Positions 1 through 11,224 of a DNA stretch of 64,000 bases are shown here, in pieces. Both the position numbers and the translations under genes were made by a program. The notes under the pieces are model-generated. The model had not been told where the DNA came from. It did not search any database and saw only the letters and a program-made list of their open reading frames with translations. This stretch comes from Hyaloraphidium curvatum. Lineage: Eukaryota > Monoblepharomycota > Hyaloraphidiomycetes > Hyaloraphidiales > Hyaloraphidiaceae. The DNA is taken from assembly GCA_025558095.1 (NCBI GenBank), contig JAIVFI010000001.1, positions 1,316,501 to 1,380,500 on the forward strand. The letters run 5' to 3'. Position 1 is the first letter of the stretch; every line of letters starts with the position of its first letter.

Positions 1-3000
1 CCCGCGGCTCGGCGTCGGGCGTGGCGGTCACGGCGGGGTCGGCGACGACCGCCACGCGGCGGCACTCGCGGCTGCCCGTCGCGGCCCCCGCGCCGCCCGC
101 GCCGTCCCCCGCGAAGCCGCCGCCGCCGAAGCGCACCGCCGCGTCGCCGCCCGAAACGCCGTCGCGCGCGTCGTCGGCCGCGTCGGTCGGCCGCCCGCCG
201 GTCGCGCTCTCTCCCAGAATCACACAGCCCACTGCCGCATCGCTGGGGAAGGTGGTGCCCAAACCGGCAAATGCGCACGTCTCTAGGCCGAGGGGGTCGA
301 GCAATATCCGTGCCGCGTCGAGGGAGTCGCGGGAGGCCCGCAGCGAGCGCGGCAGCGGGGACGGGTCGCCGGAGGACTCGCACTTTTCGCCGGACTCGCA
401 GTCCGCGGAGCTAGACGCCCTCAGGGCCAGGATTGATTTTCTGGAGGACGAGGTGGGCATTTCTTGCCGTGCTTCGGTATATCTGGACTGCTCTGACGCG
501 TTCTCGTGCCGATTCAAGAACCGGCGCCTTTCCAACTCCCTCGCGGCAAGGCCGGAACCGCAGCCCGCCCAGCAACCGGCCCCGCAGAACGAGCTTCTGG
601 CCTCCAAGGACGCCGAACTGTCGTCCCTGCGCTCGCAGCTCGCCGTGAGTCCCCCCCACGCCCTCAATGTCGCCTCCAAGCTGACCATATCCCCCAATCT
701 CTTAGTCCGCCCTGGCCCGCGCCAACCTCCTCGAAGCCACCGGCACCGAGTCCGAATCCGTCTACAACGAGGCCATCGAGCGCCTATCCGCGCAGCTGGC
801 GGCATCGAAGCGCGAGGCGGCCGAGGCGCATGGCCGTGCGCGGGACGAGGCGGAGCGGGCCGTTGCGGAGGCGAGGAAGGAGGCGGAAGAGGCGCGGAAA
901 GTGGCGGAGGAAGCGCTGGACGAGGCGGAGAGGCTGAGGAAGGGGGGTGAGGAGGCCGGGAAGGATGCGGCGGGGCTGGGGGAGGAGGTGGCGAGGCTCA
1001 CGAGGGAGTTGGAGAGGCTCAAGGCCGAGGCGGGCGAGGCGGAGGGCTTAAGGAAGGAGCTGGAGGAGGTGGGCAATCTGAAGAAGGAGCTCGAGGTGGG
1101 TTCGAGGCTGGCACTGTCAGACATCTGTTGTCTGACATAATGGTCACATGCGCTGAACCCACAGTTCAAGACCTCGCACATCGCCGAGCTCGAATCTGCC
1201 CTCGACGCCGCTGCCTCGGAGCGCGACTCTCTCTCCTCCTCGCACGCCTCGCGCCTCGCCGCCGCCGAATCCGACCTCCGCACCGCGCGCGAGCACGCGG
1301 CCGAGGTCGAGGCACGGCTGATCGAGGCGCAGCGCGCCGCGGCGGCGCACAAACGCGCGGCGGAGGAGCGTGGGGAGGCGGCAAAGGCCGCAGAAGCGCG
1401 CGAGGGGGAGGCGGAGGAGCTCCGGAGGAAGTTGGAGGCGGCCGAGCGGAGGAGAGAGGAGGCCGAGGAGAGGGCCGAGCGCGCGGCGGGCGACGGCGAG
1501 GCGCTGCAGCAGGTGCTCGCCCTGCGGGAGGAGGTGGACACGTACAGGCGGTACCTCGCCGCGGCCGAGGAGCGGTGTGCGGAGCTCGAGGCGCGGCTCC
1601 CCGACGACGACGCGGACGACCTTTCGGCGGAGCTGCGCCGCCGCGCCGAAGCCGCCGAGGCGGACGCCCGCGCGGGCTCGCTGCGCGCCGCCGAGCTCGA
1701 AGGGCAGCTCGCCGCCGCGCGGGGCGACGCCCGCAAGGTCAATGAAGACCTGGCGCGCTACGTTGCCGAGCTGCAGGGTGCCAACGCCAACCTCGCTCTT
1801 TTGGAGGGCGAGGTGGGCCGCCTGCGGGCTGCGGCGGAGGGGTGGAGGGGCGAGATGGAGGCGCTCCGGACCGGGGGCGAAGCGGCGGAAGAGAGGGCGC
1901 GGGCGGCGGGCGAGGCCAAGGCGCGTGCCGAGGCCGAGGTGGAGGGGGCGAGGAGGGAGAAGGAGTTGCTGGAGCGGCGGATGGCCGAGGCCGAGGCAGC
2001 GAGGGACACACTTGCGCAGGACGTGAGGGCGAGGGAGGCCCAGGCGGTGCAAGACAGGGACGCGGCCGAGGCCGAGCTTGCCGCGCTCAGGCGGGCGGTG
2101 CAGGACGCCGAGGCGGGCGCGATGGCCAGGCTGGCGGCGGCCGAGTCGTTGCTGGCGGAGCGCGAGGCGGCCGCCGGGCGGGACGCGGACGCGCGCGCCG
2201 ATGCGGAGCGAGACCTTGCGTCGGCGAAGGAGGCGCTGGCCGCCGCGGCCGCTGAGGCGGACGAGCTGCGGGACCGCAACAGGAAGCTGGTCAAGGACCT
2301 CGAGACCGCCATGCGGGACGGCAAGGAGCGCGCGGCGGACGTGGAAGCTGAGCTGGAAAAGGCCAGGCAGGAGGCGGACGAGCTGCGCGACGCGGGCGAG
2401 GAGGCGGCGACGCTGCGCGGACGGATCGAGGAGCTCGAACGGCTCCTCGACGAAGCCCGGACCACCCATGCCAGCGGCGCGTCAGATGCATCTGCGCTGC
2501 GCGCAAAGCTCGAAGAGGCGGAGCGCGCGCTCAAGGAGGCCGAGGAGGCCAAGGACGCCGAGGTGGAGGCGGTGGTCCGCGACGCCGAGGAACGGACGGC
2601 CGCGCTGCGGGCCGAGCTGGAGGCCGCAAAGGGGGTTGAGAGCGCTGCGGACGGCGAGGCGGCCGACCTGCGTGCTCGGATCGCGGAGCTCGAGGCGGCG
2701 CTCGACGAGGCCCGACGAGGTGCCGGCGACGCGGACGGTTCGGCAGCTGCGCTGCAGCGAGAGCTTGAGTCCGCGCGTGGGGTCTACAAGGACCTCGAGC
2801 TCGAGGTGGACAAGGGCAAGCTCCTCGAGCGCGACCTGCAGGAGGCGCAGCAGCGCGTTTCGGACCTGGAGATCGAGCTGGACCTTCTGCGGCAGCAGGC
2901 TGCGGACCAGCGTGGCGGAACCGAGAAGGTGGACATGCTGATGCGGGAGCTCGCCGAGTCGCAGCGGGTTGCGGACGAGCTGCGCGCGGAGCTCGAGGCC

Positions 3001-5156
3001 GCGCGGCGCGCGATCATCGATCTCGAGAGCGAGTCGGCGAGGGCCAAGCTGCTCGAGGACGACTTGGAGGACGCCAAGAAGGAGGCGACCGTTCTGCAGC
3101 AGGACCTCGACCGGCTCAAAGAGACGATCGGGGAAGTGGAAAGCGATGCGGCCAGGCTACAGAACGAGCTTGCCACAGCTCGGCAGGAGAACGCGGACCT
3201 GCACAGCGCGATTGGCGACGTGGAGGTCGAGGCTGACAAGGTGCGGCTGCTGCAGCACCAGCTGGAGGTGGCGCGTCAGGACGCCGCGGACCTGCGCGCA
3301 TCCTTGGGCGATCTTGAGGAGGCTTCGGACCGCGCCAAGTACCTGCAGAATGAGCTTGACGAGGCTCGCAAGGACGCTGCAGACCTGCGCCGGGCGTTGG
3401 GAGACCTTGAGCATCAGCGGGACCGCGTCCGACACCTCGAAGAGGAGCTGCAGCAGCGCAAGACCCTGATGGCCGAGCTCCAGAGCGCGCTGGACGACGC
3501 CAGGCTGGGCGTGGGCGACCTCGAAAAGGAGACGGACAAGGCCAAGCTCCTGCGCAGGGAGCTGGACGACGCGCGGGCGCGCACACGCGAGCTCGAGGAC
3601 TTGGTCGACCAGGTCCGACGGGAAAAGGAGGAGCTAGAGGATCGCGCCGGCCGCGCCGAGACGGACTTTGCCAGGCGGCTGGCGGACGCGGAAGAGCAAG
3701 AATCGAAGCTGCTCAAGGATTTGAGCGACCTTGAAAGCGTTTCGCGCTCCGAAATCGAGCGACTTAAGAGCACGGTGGAGGGTCTCGAGCAGCAGGTTGC
3801 TGCCAGCGAGGAGACGCGGGCTTCATCCGCGGCCGCGCTGAAGGAGCAGCTCGAGGCCGCGCGGACGCAAGTCCAGGAGCTCCAGGAGCGCAACTCGACT
3901 TTGGAGCGCCTGGCCGACGACGCGCGCCGGAACGAGCAGGAGCTCGAGGCTGCGCAGGACCACATCCGCTCCCTCGAGTCGCACATCGCCGTGCTCGAGC
4001 GCAAGTCCGAAACCCTGATGCACGATGCCGACCTCGCCTCGCGGGTGCTCACGCCCGAAAGCGTGGTCGAAAATCCAGTCTTTGCCGCGCTGCAGGAGGA
4101 GCTCGAGGTCGCGCGGTCGGAGCTGGTCGAGGCCGAGCAGCGGTTCGAGGCGCAGGGCAACCAGCTGCGCGTCGAGATCGAGACGCTGAAGCTGCAGAAT
4201 TCGGTGCTCAAGGACCGGTTGGTGGAGCTCGAATCGTCCGCTGGCGCTTCCGTCGCTGCACCAGCGGCGGACGAGGGGCTGGCCGCTGAAGTGGACCGCC
4301 TCAAACGCGAGCGGGATGGCCTCGCCAAAGAGCTCGAGATCGCCGCCTCGAGGCCGGACCCCGCAGAATTGGAGGGTCTGACATCCAAGCTTGCTCATGC
4401 GCAGCGGAACGTGGCCGATCTGGAGGAACGGCTGCGGCTCGTCGAGACCGCACGGGAGCGGGCCGACGACGCCGCCCGAGAGCGCGCAGACGCGGACGGG
4501 GACTCGATCGGGCAGCTCAAAGAGCAGCTGGAATCGCTCACGGAGCGCAACGCGGAGCTCGAGGACGAGCTGTCGAAGCTGCAGGAGGACGCGGAGCTCG
4601 TGTTGCAGGAGCGCGACGAGCTCGTCCAGCGGCTCGCGGACGCGCAGGGCTCCATGCGGCACGCCGCGTCGGGCGACACCCTGGTGCCGCCGGGGCAGAC
4701 CGACATCGAGTCGCTCAAGGCCCGCGTCGCGGAGCTGGAAGCCTACGCGGATGAACTCGCCGAGCTCCGGGACGAGGTGGCCAGGCTCGAGAACGAGAAC
4801 GCGGCGCTCAAGGTGCAGATCGAGGCGGCGAGCAACCCCGAGGCGAGCGCGGACATTGTTCGCGACCTGCTGGAGCAGGTGCAGGCGCTCGAGGAGAAGA
4901 CGGCCGAGCTCGAGGCGGACAACGCGTCCATCCGGACCAAGATGGAGCTCGTCAAGCCGCAGGTGGCCAAGATCTACCAGGAGAACCAGGAGCGCGCGGC
5001 AGAGATCGCGGAGCTGAGGCAAGAACTCGAGGCAGTGGCCGAGGAGGTGAGCACGTCGCCCTTTGGCAGCGAACTCTGCTAACACCATTGTCGACGCAGA
5101 ACGAAAAGATGAGGCAGACTCTGGCGGATCTGGGGCATTCCGTGGAGACTTTCTGA
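1..5156 (+). CDS. long coiled-coil protein, 5' end outside window (CLIP-like?)
   Basis: The frame is open from the window edge with no ATG, so the true start lies upstream. Model: exons 1-452, 519-644, 706-1095, 1165-5046, 5100-5156; introns 66, 61, 69 and 53 nt, GT-AG. The visible protein is about 1,500 residues. A basic Pro/Ser-rich stretch is followed by almost uninterrupted heptad coiled coil rich in Glu, Ala, Leu and Arg. The last exon makes the chain end in Val-Glu-Thr-Phe, an acidic-aromatic C-terminus of the kind bound by CAP-Gly domains in CLIP-170. A basic Ser/Pro linker, long coil and ETF end fit a microtubule plus-end protein, but no CAP-Gly domain or zinc knuckle is visible. Other large coiled-coil scaffolds remain possible. 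The first intron is a multiple of three without stops, so it could be retained. Coiled coil is certain; family is a guess. Confidence 0.8.
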
Positions 5157-5263
5157 GCAGCATAGGCGGGCGAGACTATACCAAGGCGGACTACTACCAC
5201 GCAATCTTTGTAATTTTGCCAGAGATGAGATTCCATGGCCGAGCATCAATCAGATCCGAGCAA

Positions 5264-6723
5264 TCAGTCGAAAGGCATGGGCCTGTTGGCCGTGCTGGAA
5301 ACGAACCGCGGCATCGGCATGGGTCCGGCGTCGGGGTTCCTCGGCTTGCGAGCGAGGTAGCCCGTCTCTGCCACCTTCCCCCTCGGGCCGTCCACCGGGC
5401 TAACCGCCCCCCCCGCCGCCCCCTGCATCCACGGCCCCGCGACCCCGCCGCCCGCCTCCCTCTCCCTCTCCCTCGCCGCCGCCAGCCCCGCCGCGGCGCT
5501 CGGCACCCGCATGTTGCAGCACTCGGGCGCCTCCTGCCCCATGGCGTGCACGTGCGCGTGGCCGCAGTCCCCATCGAACCGCGCCAGGAGCGCCGGCTCG
5601 CCCGCCGCGCTCGAGGGCGAGTCGAACGGCAGCGCGGCGCCGAAGAGGAGGTGCTGCACGATCGGGAGCTTGCCGAGCACCTCGGCGGCGTACATCCTCG
5701 CCAGGCCCTCGGAGACCTTGCGCCAGTTGGGCACGCCGGAGATGTCGTCGAGCAGGGGCGAGTGCCACCGCAGGCTCGGCGCGCCGATCTTGGTCGCGTT
5801 GGCGTGGCGGACCATGTCCAGGTAGAGGTACGCGCGCGAGAAGCCGTCCAGGATCTCGGCCGAGTGGATCGATTTCGGGCGGATGCGCGGGTGGTCCGAG
5901 AGCTGCGAGGCGCCGAAGAGGAAGGGGAGGAAGTGGTAGTCGTCCAGGCCCCAGACGCCGTGCGAGCCGGCGGGCTCGAGCCAGTAGACGGATTGGAGCG
6001 AGCGCATCAGGAGCACGTAGCGCCGGAAAACGAGCAGAACGAGCTGGGCGCCGTATTGCCGGGCATCCACGAAGCCGGACGCATGGAGGCAGTAGCTGGA
6101 AGGAGGTGAAATGTTAGACGAGAGAGTTTCTGCGCATGGCCAGAAAACGCTCACAGGAAAAGGAGGAAGTGCAGCTCGTGCCCCGTTCCGTAGTCGATCC
6201 TCTGAATGTTGCCGAAACTGTTTTCGAGGTACTCCGCAGCCTCGTCGGCGAGTCGGCCGGCCGGGACACCCAGGGAGCGAACCAGCTCGGGGGCCCGTTC
6301 CCGCACCCTGCCCAGCCAGCCGCGGAAGCTCGGGTTCCCGAACCTGCTCTGCCCGCCTGTCTCCGGCGCAAAGTCCGCCATCCACGCGTCGAGCAGGTCC
6401 AGCATGTCGAGCAGCGCACGGACCGGGGCTGCGCACTCCTCGACTTCCACATCGGAAACGGCGCAGTTGCGCACCGACTCGGCGAGCAGCTCGACGAAAC
6501 TGAGAATGGAGGCGTGCGCAGGCGAGGACTGGAACGCGTCGAGGTCGTCGCGCGTGAGGATCCGGCGCGAGAGCGCGGCCGGCCGCGGCGACGACGAGGC
6601 GTGCGCGGGGTTCTCCCCGCCGTGCGCCTCCGCGGGCCCGCCTTTCGCGCCCGCTCCGACGCTGAGATCGTCGAACCGCGTTGCGAGCGCGTCGCCGTTG
6701 GCGGCTGCCACGTCGGACGTCAT
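5264..6723 (-). CDS. RRD: PP2A phosphatase activator (PTPA/Rrd family)
   Basis: Peptidyl-prolyl isomerase-type activator of PP2A-like phosphatases, acting in cytosol and nucleus. Exons on the minus strand are 6723-6155 and 6095-5264; the 59-nt intron (GTGAGC...CAG) joins FLLF to LYCLHASGF. The protein is 466 aa. The family core is clear: a helical N-terminal part with RRILTRDDL, then YGTGHE, and the signature GVWGLDDYHFLPF in exon 2. The N-terminus has about 45 extra residues and the C-terminus a long Ala/Arg/Gly-rich tail, making it longer than yeast Rrd1/Rrd2. The start was chosen at ATG 6723 (context GCCATGA). It is divergent from the F-box-like gene, with 71 bp between the start codons. 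Which of Rrd1 or Rrd2 it matches cannot be told by eye. Confidence 0.92.
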
Positions 6724-6794
6724 GGCTACACGCGAAACTGAACTCCTGTCTTCCGCGTTCTTCCTCTGAGAGGGGCTCGTGGGCGCGAACGAGT

Positions 6795-7976
6795 ATGTCT
6801 CGCAAACGCGACTCGCGCGGCCGTTTCGTCTCGTCCCGGCAAGTGAACGATGATTCCGAAGGCCTACGAGCCGAGATCGCCGCCCTGCGCGCGCAGCTGG
6901 CCGAGCGGGACGCGGAGCTCGCCAAGGAACGTGCCTCCCGCAAAGATGCTGAACGCGCCCTGGCCGATCTGAGGGCCCGCGTCCCGCTGCCTCGGCTGCC
7001 GACGGAAGTTTGGGAGCAAGTGTTCCAGCTCCTGAAGGGCGCATTGCGGGTCCGCAGCGCCGCCAAGCTCATGGCCACCTGCAAGGACCTTCTCCCAATC
7101 GGGAGACAGGTCATCTACCGGGGTCTCATCGTCGGCATGGACGTGGAACCTCGGAATATCACGTCCACCATGCCTCTGCACCTCGTCGGCAATCTTGATC
7201 TGCGGCACGCCAACGGGCTGCGAGGACTTACTGTTCTGGAGCTCGTCAATCGTTGCCGCAACATCCAGGCCCTCCACCTGCCCGGCGCGCTCCTTGCCGA
7301 TCACGGGCCGGACGATCTCTGCACTGCGCTTCTGGGTCTGCGCAAATTGAAGAGTCTGAACATTACCCATTTGCCCTGGAGGCTTCCCGGCCTACGTTTT
7401 CCATCGTCGCTTGAGGAACTTGACATTTCTCTGTCGTACGGCGCGTCCTCCGGATCCAGGCTCGCATGGCTCGTGGACGCCGTGGAGGCCGCGCCGGTGC
7501 TGCGTCGTTGGTCGGTGAAGACGTTCTGCCTCCCCGACTTTGCCGGTCACCCTCGCGCTGCGAGGACCTTGGACGAGGTCTGGTGGTACAACAAGAGCCT
7601 GGATGACCATCCAACTCTCGAGCCCTGGTCCATCTCCCTTGTCGCGCACTCTGGGCTCACCCTGAGGAAGGTGTACGCCGAGCGGTGGCACGATTTCCTG
7701 GCCGTTCCGTCCGTCGAAGCGGTGGAGATGGGACTGGCTGGTCGGGCCATGGGGCCCGGCGAAAGGTTCTGGGAGGTGGTCCTCCCGCCGCGGCTCAAGC
7801 TGCTCGAGTTTGCCAAGCTTTCCGTCGCCGGCCCGATCGACCGGGACGAAGTGCGGCTGTGGCTCGAGAAGAGGCCGGAGCTCCGCGTGCGCGTGCTCTT
7901 CACTTACGCGACCGATCTGTGGGGTTCGTTCGACCAGGTAGAACTTGTCGATGAATACGGCATTGGATTTGATTAG
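6795..7976 (+). CDS. F-box-like protein with N-terminal coil and LRR-like body
   Basis: Intronless, 393 aa, ATG at 6795. A charged N-terminus leads into a short coiled coil (residues about 20-55). An F-box-like segment starting LPRLPTEVWEQVFQLL follows at residues 58-100. The rest has leucine-rich stretches with loose repeats such as LRGLTVLELVNRC and LRKLKSLNITHLP, as in substrate-binding parts of SCF ubiquitin ligase adaptors. No enzyme motif is seen. It shares a 71-bp divergent promoter with RRD and converges on EDC3 with 27 bp between stop codons. It is one of several F-box-like genes in the window, but it is not a close paralog of the others. Role in SCF is inferred from family only. Confidence 0.8.
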   Translation: MSRKRDSRGRFVSSRQVNDDSEGLRAEIAALRAQLAERDAELAKERASRKDAERALADLRARVPLPRLPTEVWEQVFQLLKGALRVRSAAKLMATCKDLLPIGRQVIYRGLIVGMDVEPRNITSTMPLHLVGNLDLRHANGLRGLTVLELVNRCRNIQALHLPGALLADHGPDDLCTALLGLRKLKSLNITHLPWRLPGLRFPSSLEELDISLSYGASSGSRLAWLVDAVEAAPVLRRWSVKTFCLPDFAGHPRAARTLDEVWWYNKSLDDHPTLEPWSISLVAHSGLTLRKVYAERWHDFLAVPSVEAVEMGLAGRAMGPGERFWEVVLPPRLKLLEFAKLSVAGPIDRDEVRLWLEKRPELRVRVLFTYATDLWGSFDQVELVDEYGIGFD

Positions 7977-8003
7977 ATGCCGCGCCTACACGCGTCGCCC
8001 GCT

Positions 8004-9949
8004 TCATCCGGCTTTTGCCCGCCCCTCGATCGGCACTATCCCGCACGCGAACCTCTCCCCAAACACCTCCGCCTCCCCGTTCCCCCTTCCCCCCACGTAC
8101 GCCAGCACCACCTCTGCCTCCCCACCCCCCTTGACGAACCCCGCCAGCCCCTCCTTGGGCCGCCCGAACGCGAGCACCCACCGCGCAGGGAGAGGCTCCG
8201 GGATCCTCCACGCCTCGCCCGTGCGCGCGTCCCGGCCCGTCGGAAGCTCGAACGCCAGCACGGGGAAGGTGCGCAGCCGGAGGAGCTGGTGCGCGTGGCG
8301 GAGGGCCGAGACGGTGGGGTTGCGGCATGGGGAGGGGATGCTGTTGGGGGTTGGGGGATCCGTGGGGGAGGGGTGGTGCGGGCCGGCGAGGGCGTCTATG
8401 AGGAGGAGGGGTGGGTGGGTGGGGAGGTCGGAGGCGGTGGGGATGGGGGTGGGGAGGTGGTCGAGCTGGCTCGTAACGGCCTGGCAGGTGGTTTTCGGTC
8501 AGAACGACGAGATCCATCGCCGTGGACGACCGGGCAACGCACCTCGCAGAACGGACGGCTTTCCCGGGCAACGAAACAAGCCACCTCGGCCCCGAAATTG
8601 GCAAGGTGCCTCGCGCAAGCGAGCGCGAACGCCCCCGTCTCGTGATCCCCCGCCAGCACCAGCACCTCGGGCCCGCCGCCCGCGTCCCCGCCCTCTTTCC
8701 GGCGCTTGGCGCGCGTCTGCGACAGGAACGGCAGGCACAGGGTGGCCCCGCCGCGCCCGGCGTTCTCGGCCACGGAGGGCAGCGCGCCCGTCGCCCGCGA
8801 CACCTCCAGGAACGAAGTCCACTGCTCCGGCGAGTACGTGTCTACCGGCTTCCCTGTTGCCGTGGATTTGAAGTATGCCGGCGGCGAGTCCGTCGCGGGT
8901 GGCGCCGCTGGGACCTGCACCGCCGCTGGCGGGATCCCGTTCGGCGCCGCCGCCGCCGGTGCCGGCGCGGCCCGAGTCCCGCTACCAGGAACCACCGCCG
9001 CCGGTCCTCCCGCGCGCTCGTCGTCGGTCAGCACCATTTCGCGGATGCCGAGCTTGCGCTGGCCCTCAGGCAAACGGTTGTGCGCGACCAGGCGCTCCGA
9101 CTGCGGCGTCTTGTCCTCGGAGGCGATCTCGGCGAAGATGGCGGGTTTGTCGAATAGCGCCAGGGAGCGCTGGAAGTCGAATTCCTAATTCGGTGTAATG
9201 AGAAACGTTGGGAAATGAGTACGGGCGTCGTAACGGGGCGTGTCGGCCAACGACATACCTCGAGGTGGTACTTTCTAACCTCCTCGTCCTGCCAATTGCT
9301 CGGCTGGCCCATGTACTCCTTTTCCCGGTCCCGCTTCCGCCTCGACGAACCCGCGGCCGGCTGCGGCTGCGGCTGCGGCGGGACCTCCTTCCTCTCTCTC
9401 TCCTTCCGCTGCCCGCCGCGAGCTGGCGCGGCCACCAAATCGTTGTAGTCCACCTCCTCCTCGTCATTGTCCGCGTCCTGCGGCCGCGGAGTCTTTTCCT
9501 TCTCCTTCTCCTTGGGCTTCGCGGGTTCGCCCCGCTTTGCGCGCTCCTTTGCCGGCGCCGGCGGCGGGGGCGGCAGCGGCAGCCTGGGCGATCCCCTGCT
9601 CTGCGTCGGCGATGGCGCCGGCCTGGTCTGCGCCGCGGGGATCAGCAGCTGCGGCGGCAGCGCGGGGGCGACTGGGCCGGGAAGCGCCGGCAGGATCTGC
9701 AGGTCCGCGATGTCGCGCGCGGGCAGCACAAACGCCGGCAGCGACTGCGGCGGCACGGACGGCGCCGTCAGCGTGGCTGCAATTTCGAAATTATTCGGCT
9801 GCCGGCGCGTCCGGGGAACGGGAGTGCCCACCGTCCTTGAGCGTCATCGTCTGCGCCGCCTGCTGGATCTCGCTGACGACGCCCGTCACGACGAGTCCCG
9901 AGTGCAGCGTCACGCGGACGGGCAGCCCGAGGAATTCGGACGCCGCCAT
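8004..9949 (-). CDS. EDC3: enhancer of mRNA decapping Edc3
   Basis: Scaffold of the mRNA decapping machinery in P-bodies; it binds Dcp2 and Dhh1. Exons (minus): 9949-9832, 9776-9259, 9184-8543, 8480-8004; introns 55, 74 and 62 nt; 584 aa. All three Edc3 parts are present in order. The LSm domain is at the N-terminus (LPVRVTLHSG...TLKD, residues 1-45). A disordered Pro/Lys/Glu linker follows. The FDF motif (EFDFQRSLALFDK) opens exon 3 at about residue 213. A YjeF_N-type Rossmann domain ends the protein, with LVLAGDHETGAFALACARHL and LAFELPTGRD. The start was set at ATG 9949 because Edc3 proteins begin almost directly with the LSm fold; an in-frame ATG at 10009 would add 20 residues. Confidence 0.93.
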
Positions 9950-10328
9950 CGCGTCTTCCGTTGGGGGAGGTGACGTAGGAGAAGGACGACTTTTCGGCTT
10001 CCTTGGCATGGAGTTGGCGCGGCCGAGTGGACGCGCGCACAAACAGACAGACGGCGGACCGAGGATGGTCGGATCGGAAACGAAAATCCGGGCGAGTTGG
10101 GCCGGGATTCGGACGAATGTGATCAAATGTGAGCTGGAGGCGTCGAATGATCGTGACCGTCACTCGAGAAAGGTGCGAGAGGACCGTATGGGTCCACAAA
10201 GCAGTGGATGGGACAAGCTTAGGGATGATGCAGAGATTGACGGTCCAAAAGTGCGCGCGGGGGTCCGTCCGAGGCCGTCCGCCCCGCCTCCAACGCACCT
10301 CCACGCGTCCCCGAGGCGGAAAACGGTG
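9950..10328. other. intergenic, upstream of EDC3
   Basis: About 380 bases with no supported gene. The EDC3 5' UTR and promoter must lie here. Short open frames are not conserved-looking and lack good starts. A tRNA-like relic begins right after it. Confidence 0.5.
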
Positions 10329-10374
10329 AGGCCACACACAGAGGAAGAGCTATGGTGACGCACAGATTTCCAAA
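10329..10374 (-). pseudogene. decayed 3' half of a tRNA-Gln gene
   Basis: Read on the minus strand, this stretch starts GGAAATCTGTGC and ends CTCTGTGTGTGGCCTC followed by a TTTT run. It aligns with the 3' half of the intact tRNA-Gln at 10442-10527 (intron end, 3' anticodon stem, T-arm region, 3' acceptor strand), with several substitutions and small gaps. The T-loop is ruined and no D-arm exists upstream, so it cannot be functional. Confidence 0.6.
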
Positions 10375-10433
10375 AGAGCTCTCTGGCTATACCTCCGGGT
10401 CGTACGGCCGCGACAACGCGTCCCTCAGGGGCC

Positions 10434-10437
10434 AAAA
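10434..10437 (-). terminator. RNA polymerase III T-run of tRNA-Gln
   Basis: A TTTT run on the minus strand lies five bases past the tRNA-Gln discriminator base, the usual pol III stop. Confidence 0.6.
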
Positions 10438-10441
10438 GGGG

Positions 10442-10527
10442 AGGCCGCACACAGAGTCGAACTGTGGTTTGCAGAGATTTCCGTCGAAATCAGAATCTGC
10501 CGTGATAACCACCTACACTATGCAGCT
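10442..10527 (-). tRNA. tRNA-Gln (anticodon CTG) with a 13-nt intron
   Basis: The fold was done by hand. Acceptor AGCTGCA/TGCGGCC pairs at six of seven positions (1A:72C is mismatched, one G:T). T8-A9 is followed by a D-arm containing GTGTAG...GGTTATCAC. The anticodon stem GCAGA/TCTGC is perfect, and so is the T-stem CACAG/CTGTG with loop TTCGACT. The anticodon loop region is 20 nt. Taking out 13 nt after position 37, the standard eukaryotic site, leaves loop TT-CTG-A-C and a mature length of 73. The intron and flanks form their own hairpin (GATTTC/GAAATC). The ATAGTGTAG...GGTTATCAC block is typical of fungal tRNA-Gln. The mismatch at 1:72 leaves some doubt about function. Confidence 0.8.
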
Positions 10528-10919
10528 CATGTTCTCCTAAGAAGGGGTAGTCAAAGAGGACCCTGCGGCTCTGCGGCGCCAAAGGAGGCCTAACGTTGCT
10601 CTCTGGACTTCGAGCAACCGCATCGCAAGGACACTACATCAATAGAGCAAGCCCAGGAGGTCGTATGCGCTACATCCTGCGCGTCTGAACCTACCCAGGC
10701 CCGTCCAGGTACACCATGTGGGGTGAGGACTGACGCTCAGCCCACTTCGGCCTGCGGCTATACGCTCGCCACCTTGTCTTTCTGCAGCGCCCCATCCTTC
10801 GCCTGCCGAGCCCAATCCTGCATCTGATGCTAAAGATCCGTCCAGGAAGCTGAGCTGCTCATAGGAGTGCTTGCCCGTTGAGTCGGTTCTCGCGCTCCAT
10901 CAACACGTAGCATTCGCGC
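10469..10919 (+). repeat. left arm of 451-bp inverted repeat
   Basis: Matches the reverse complement of 12748-13198 along its whole length. I found two mismatches by eye (C/T near 10533 and A/C near 10912) and no gaps. The outer end starts TTGCAGAGATTTCC inside the tRNA-Gln gene; the inner end stops at TTCGCGC. Outside these points the flanks are unrelated, and no target-site duplication is visible. The content is the 5' 59 nt of the tRNA plus about 390 bp of its upstream flank; no protein is coded. Confidence 0.93.
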
Positions 10920-11224
10920 CTAGAATGAAATTGCACCCGCGCAAGAAGCTCTGTAGTTGCAATGATGAAGGCGCTAGGACCGCGGGCGGCCGTTGGACGG
11001 AGGGATTGCTTATTTGTACGGTTGATCTAGTGGAACGTAAGCATTTGCGTTTGAAAGGCAGGTCTTGAAGGCGCCACAGCGGAGTTGGGCCAGGGAAGCA
11101 AATCGGCAAAGCTGGAAACGGCTGAGCTCAGGTCATAGTTCCATCATTTCTTATTCCCCAGAAATAGATAGTGTAGGGATATCGACAGAGAGAGAGAGCA
11201 AGTCTCTGATCGAGTTTGCGGGCC
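10920..11224. other. 3' flank of the alpha-galactosidase gene, non-coding
   Basis: 305 bases between the left repeat arm and the alpha-galactosidase stop codon. They hold a short GA-type dinucleotide run near 11189 and no supported gene. Base composition is less GC-rich than the flanking coding DNA. Confidence 0.5.

Noticed and set aside
1144-2469. 441-codon open frame opposite the coiled-coil gene
   Set aside because: It is the complement of a GC-rich, Glu/Ala-repeated coding exon; such DNA leaves the opposite strand open. No family resemblance.
10442-10919. tRNA-derived SINE
   Set aside because: In a SINE the body follows the tRNA 3' side; here the repeated DNA is the tRNA's 5' flank.
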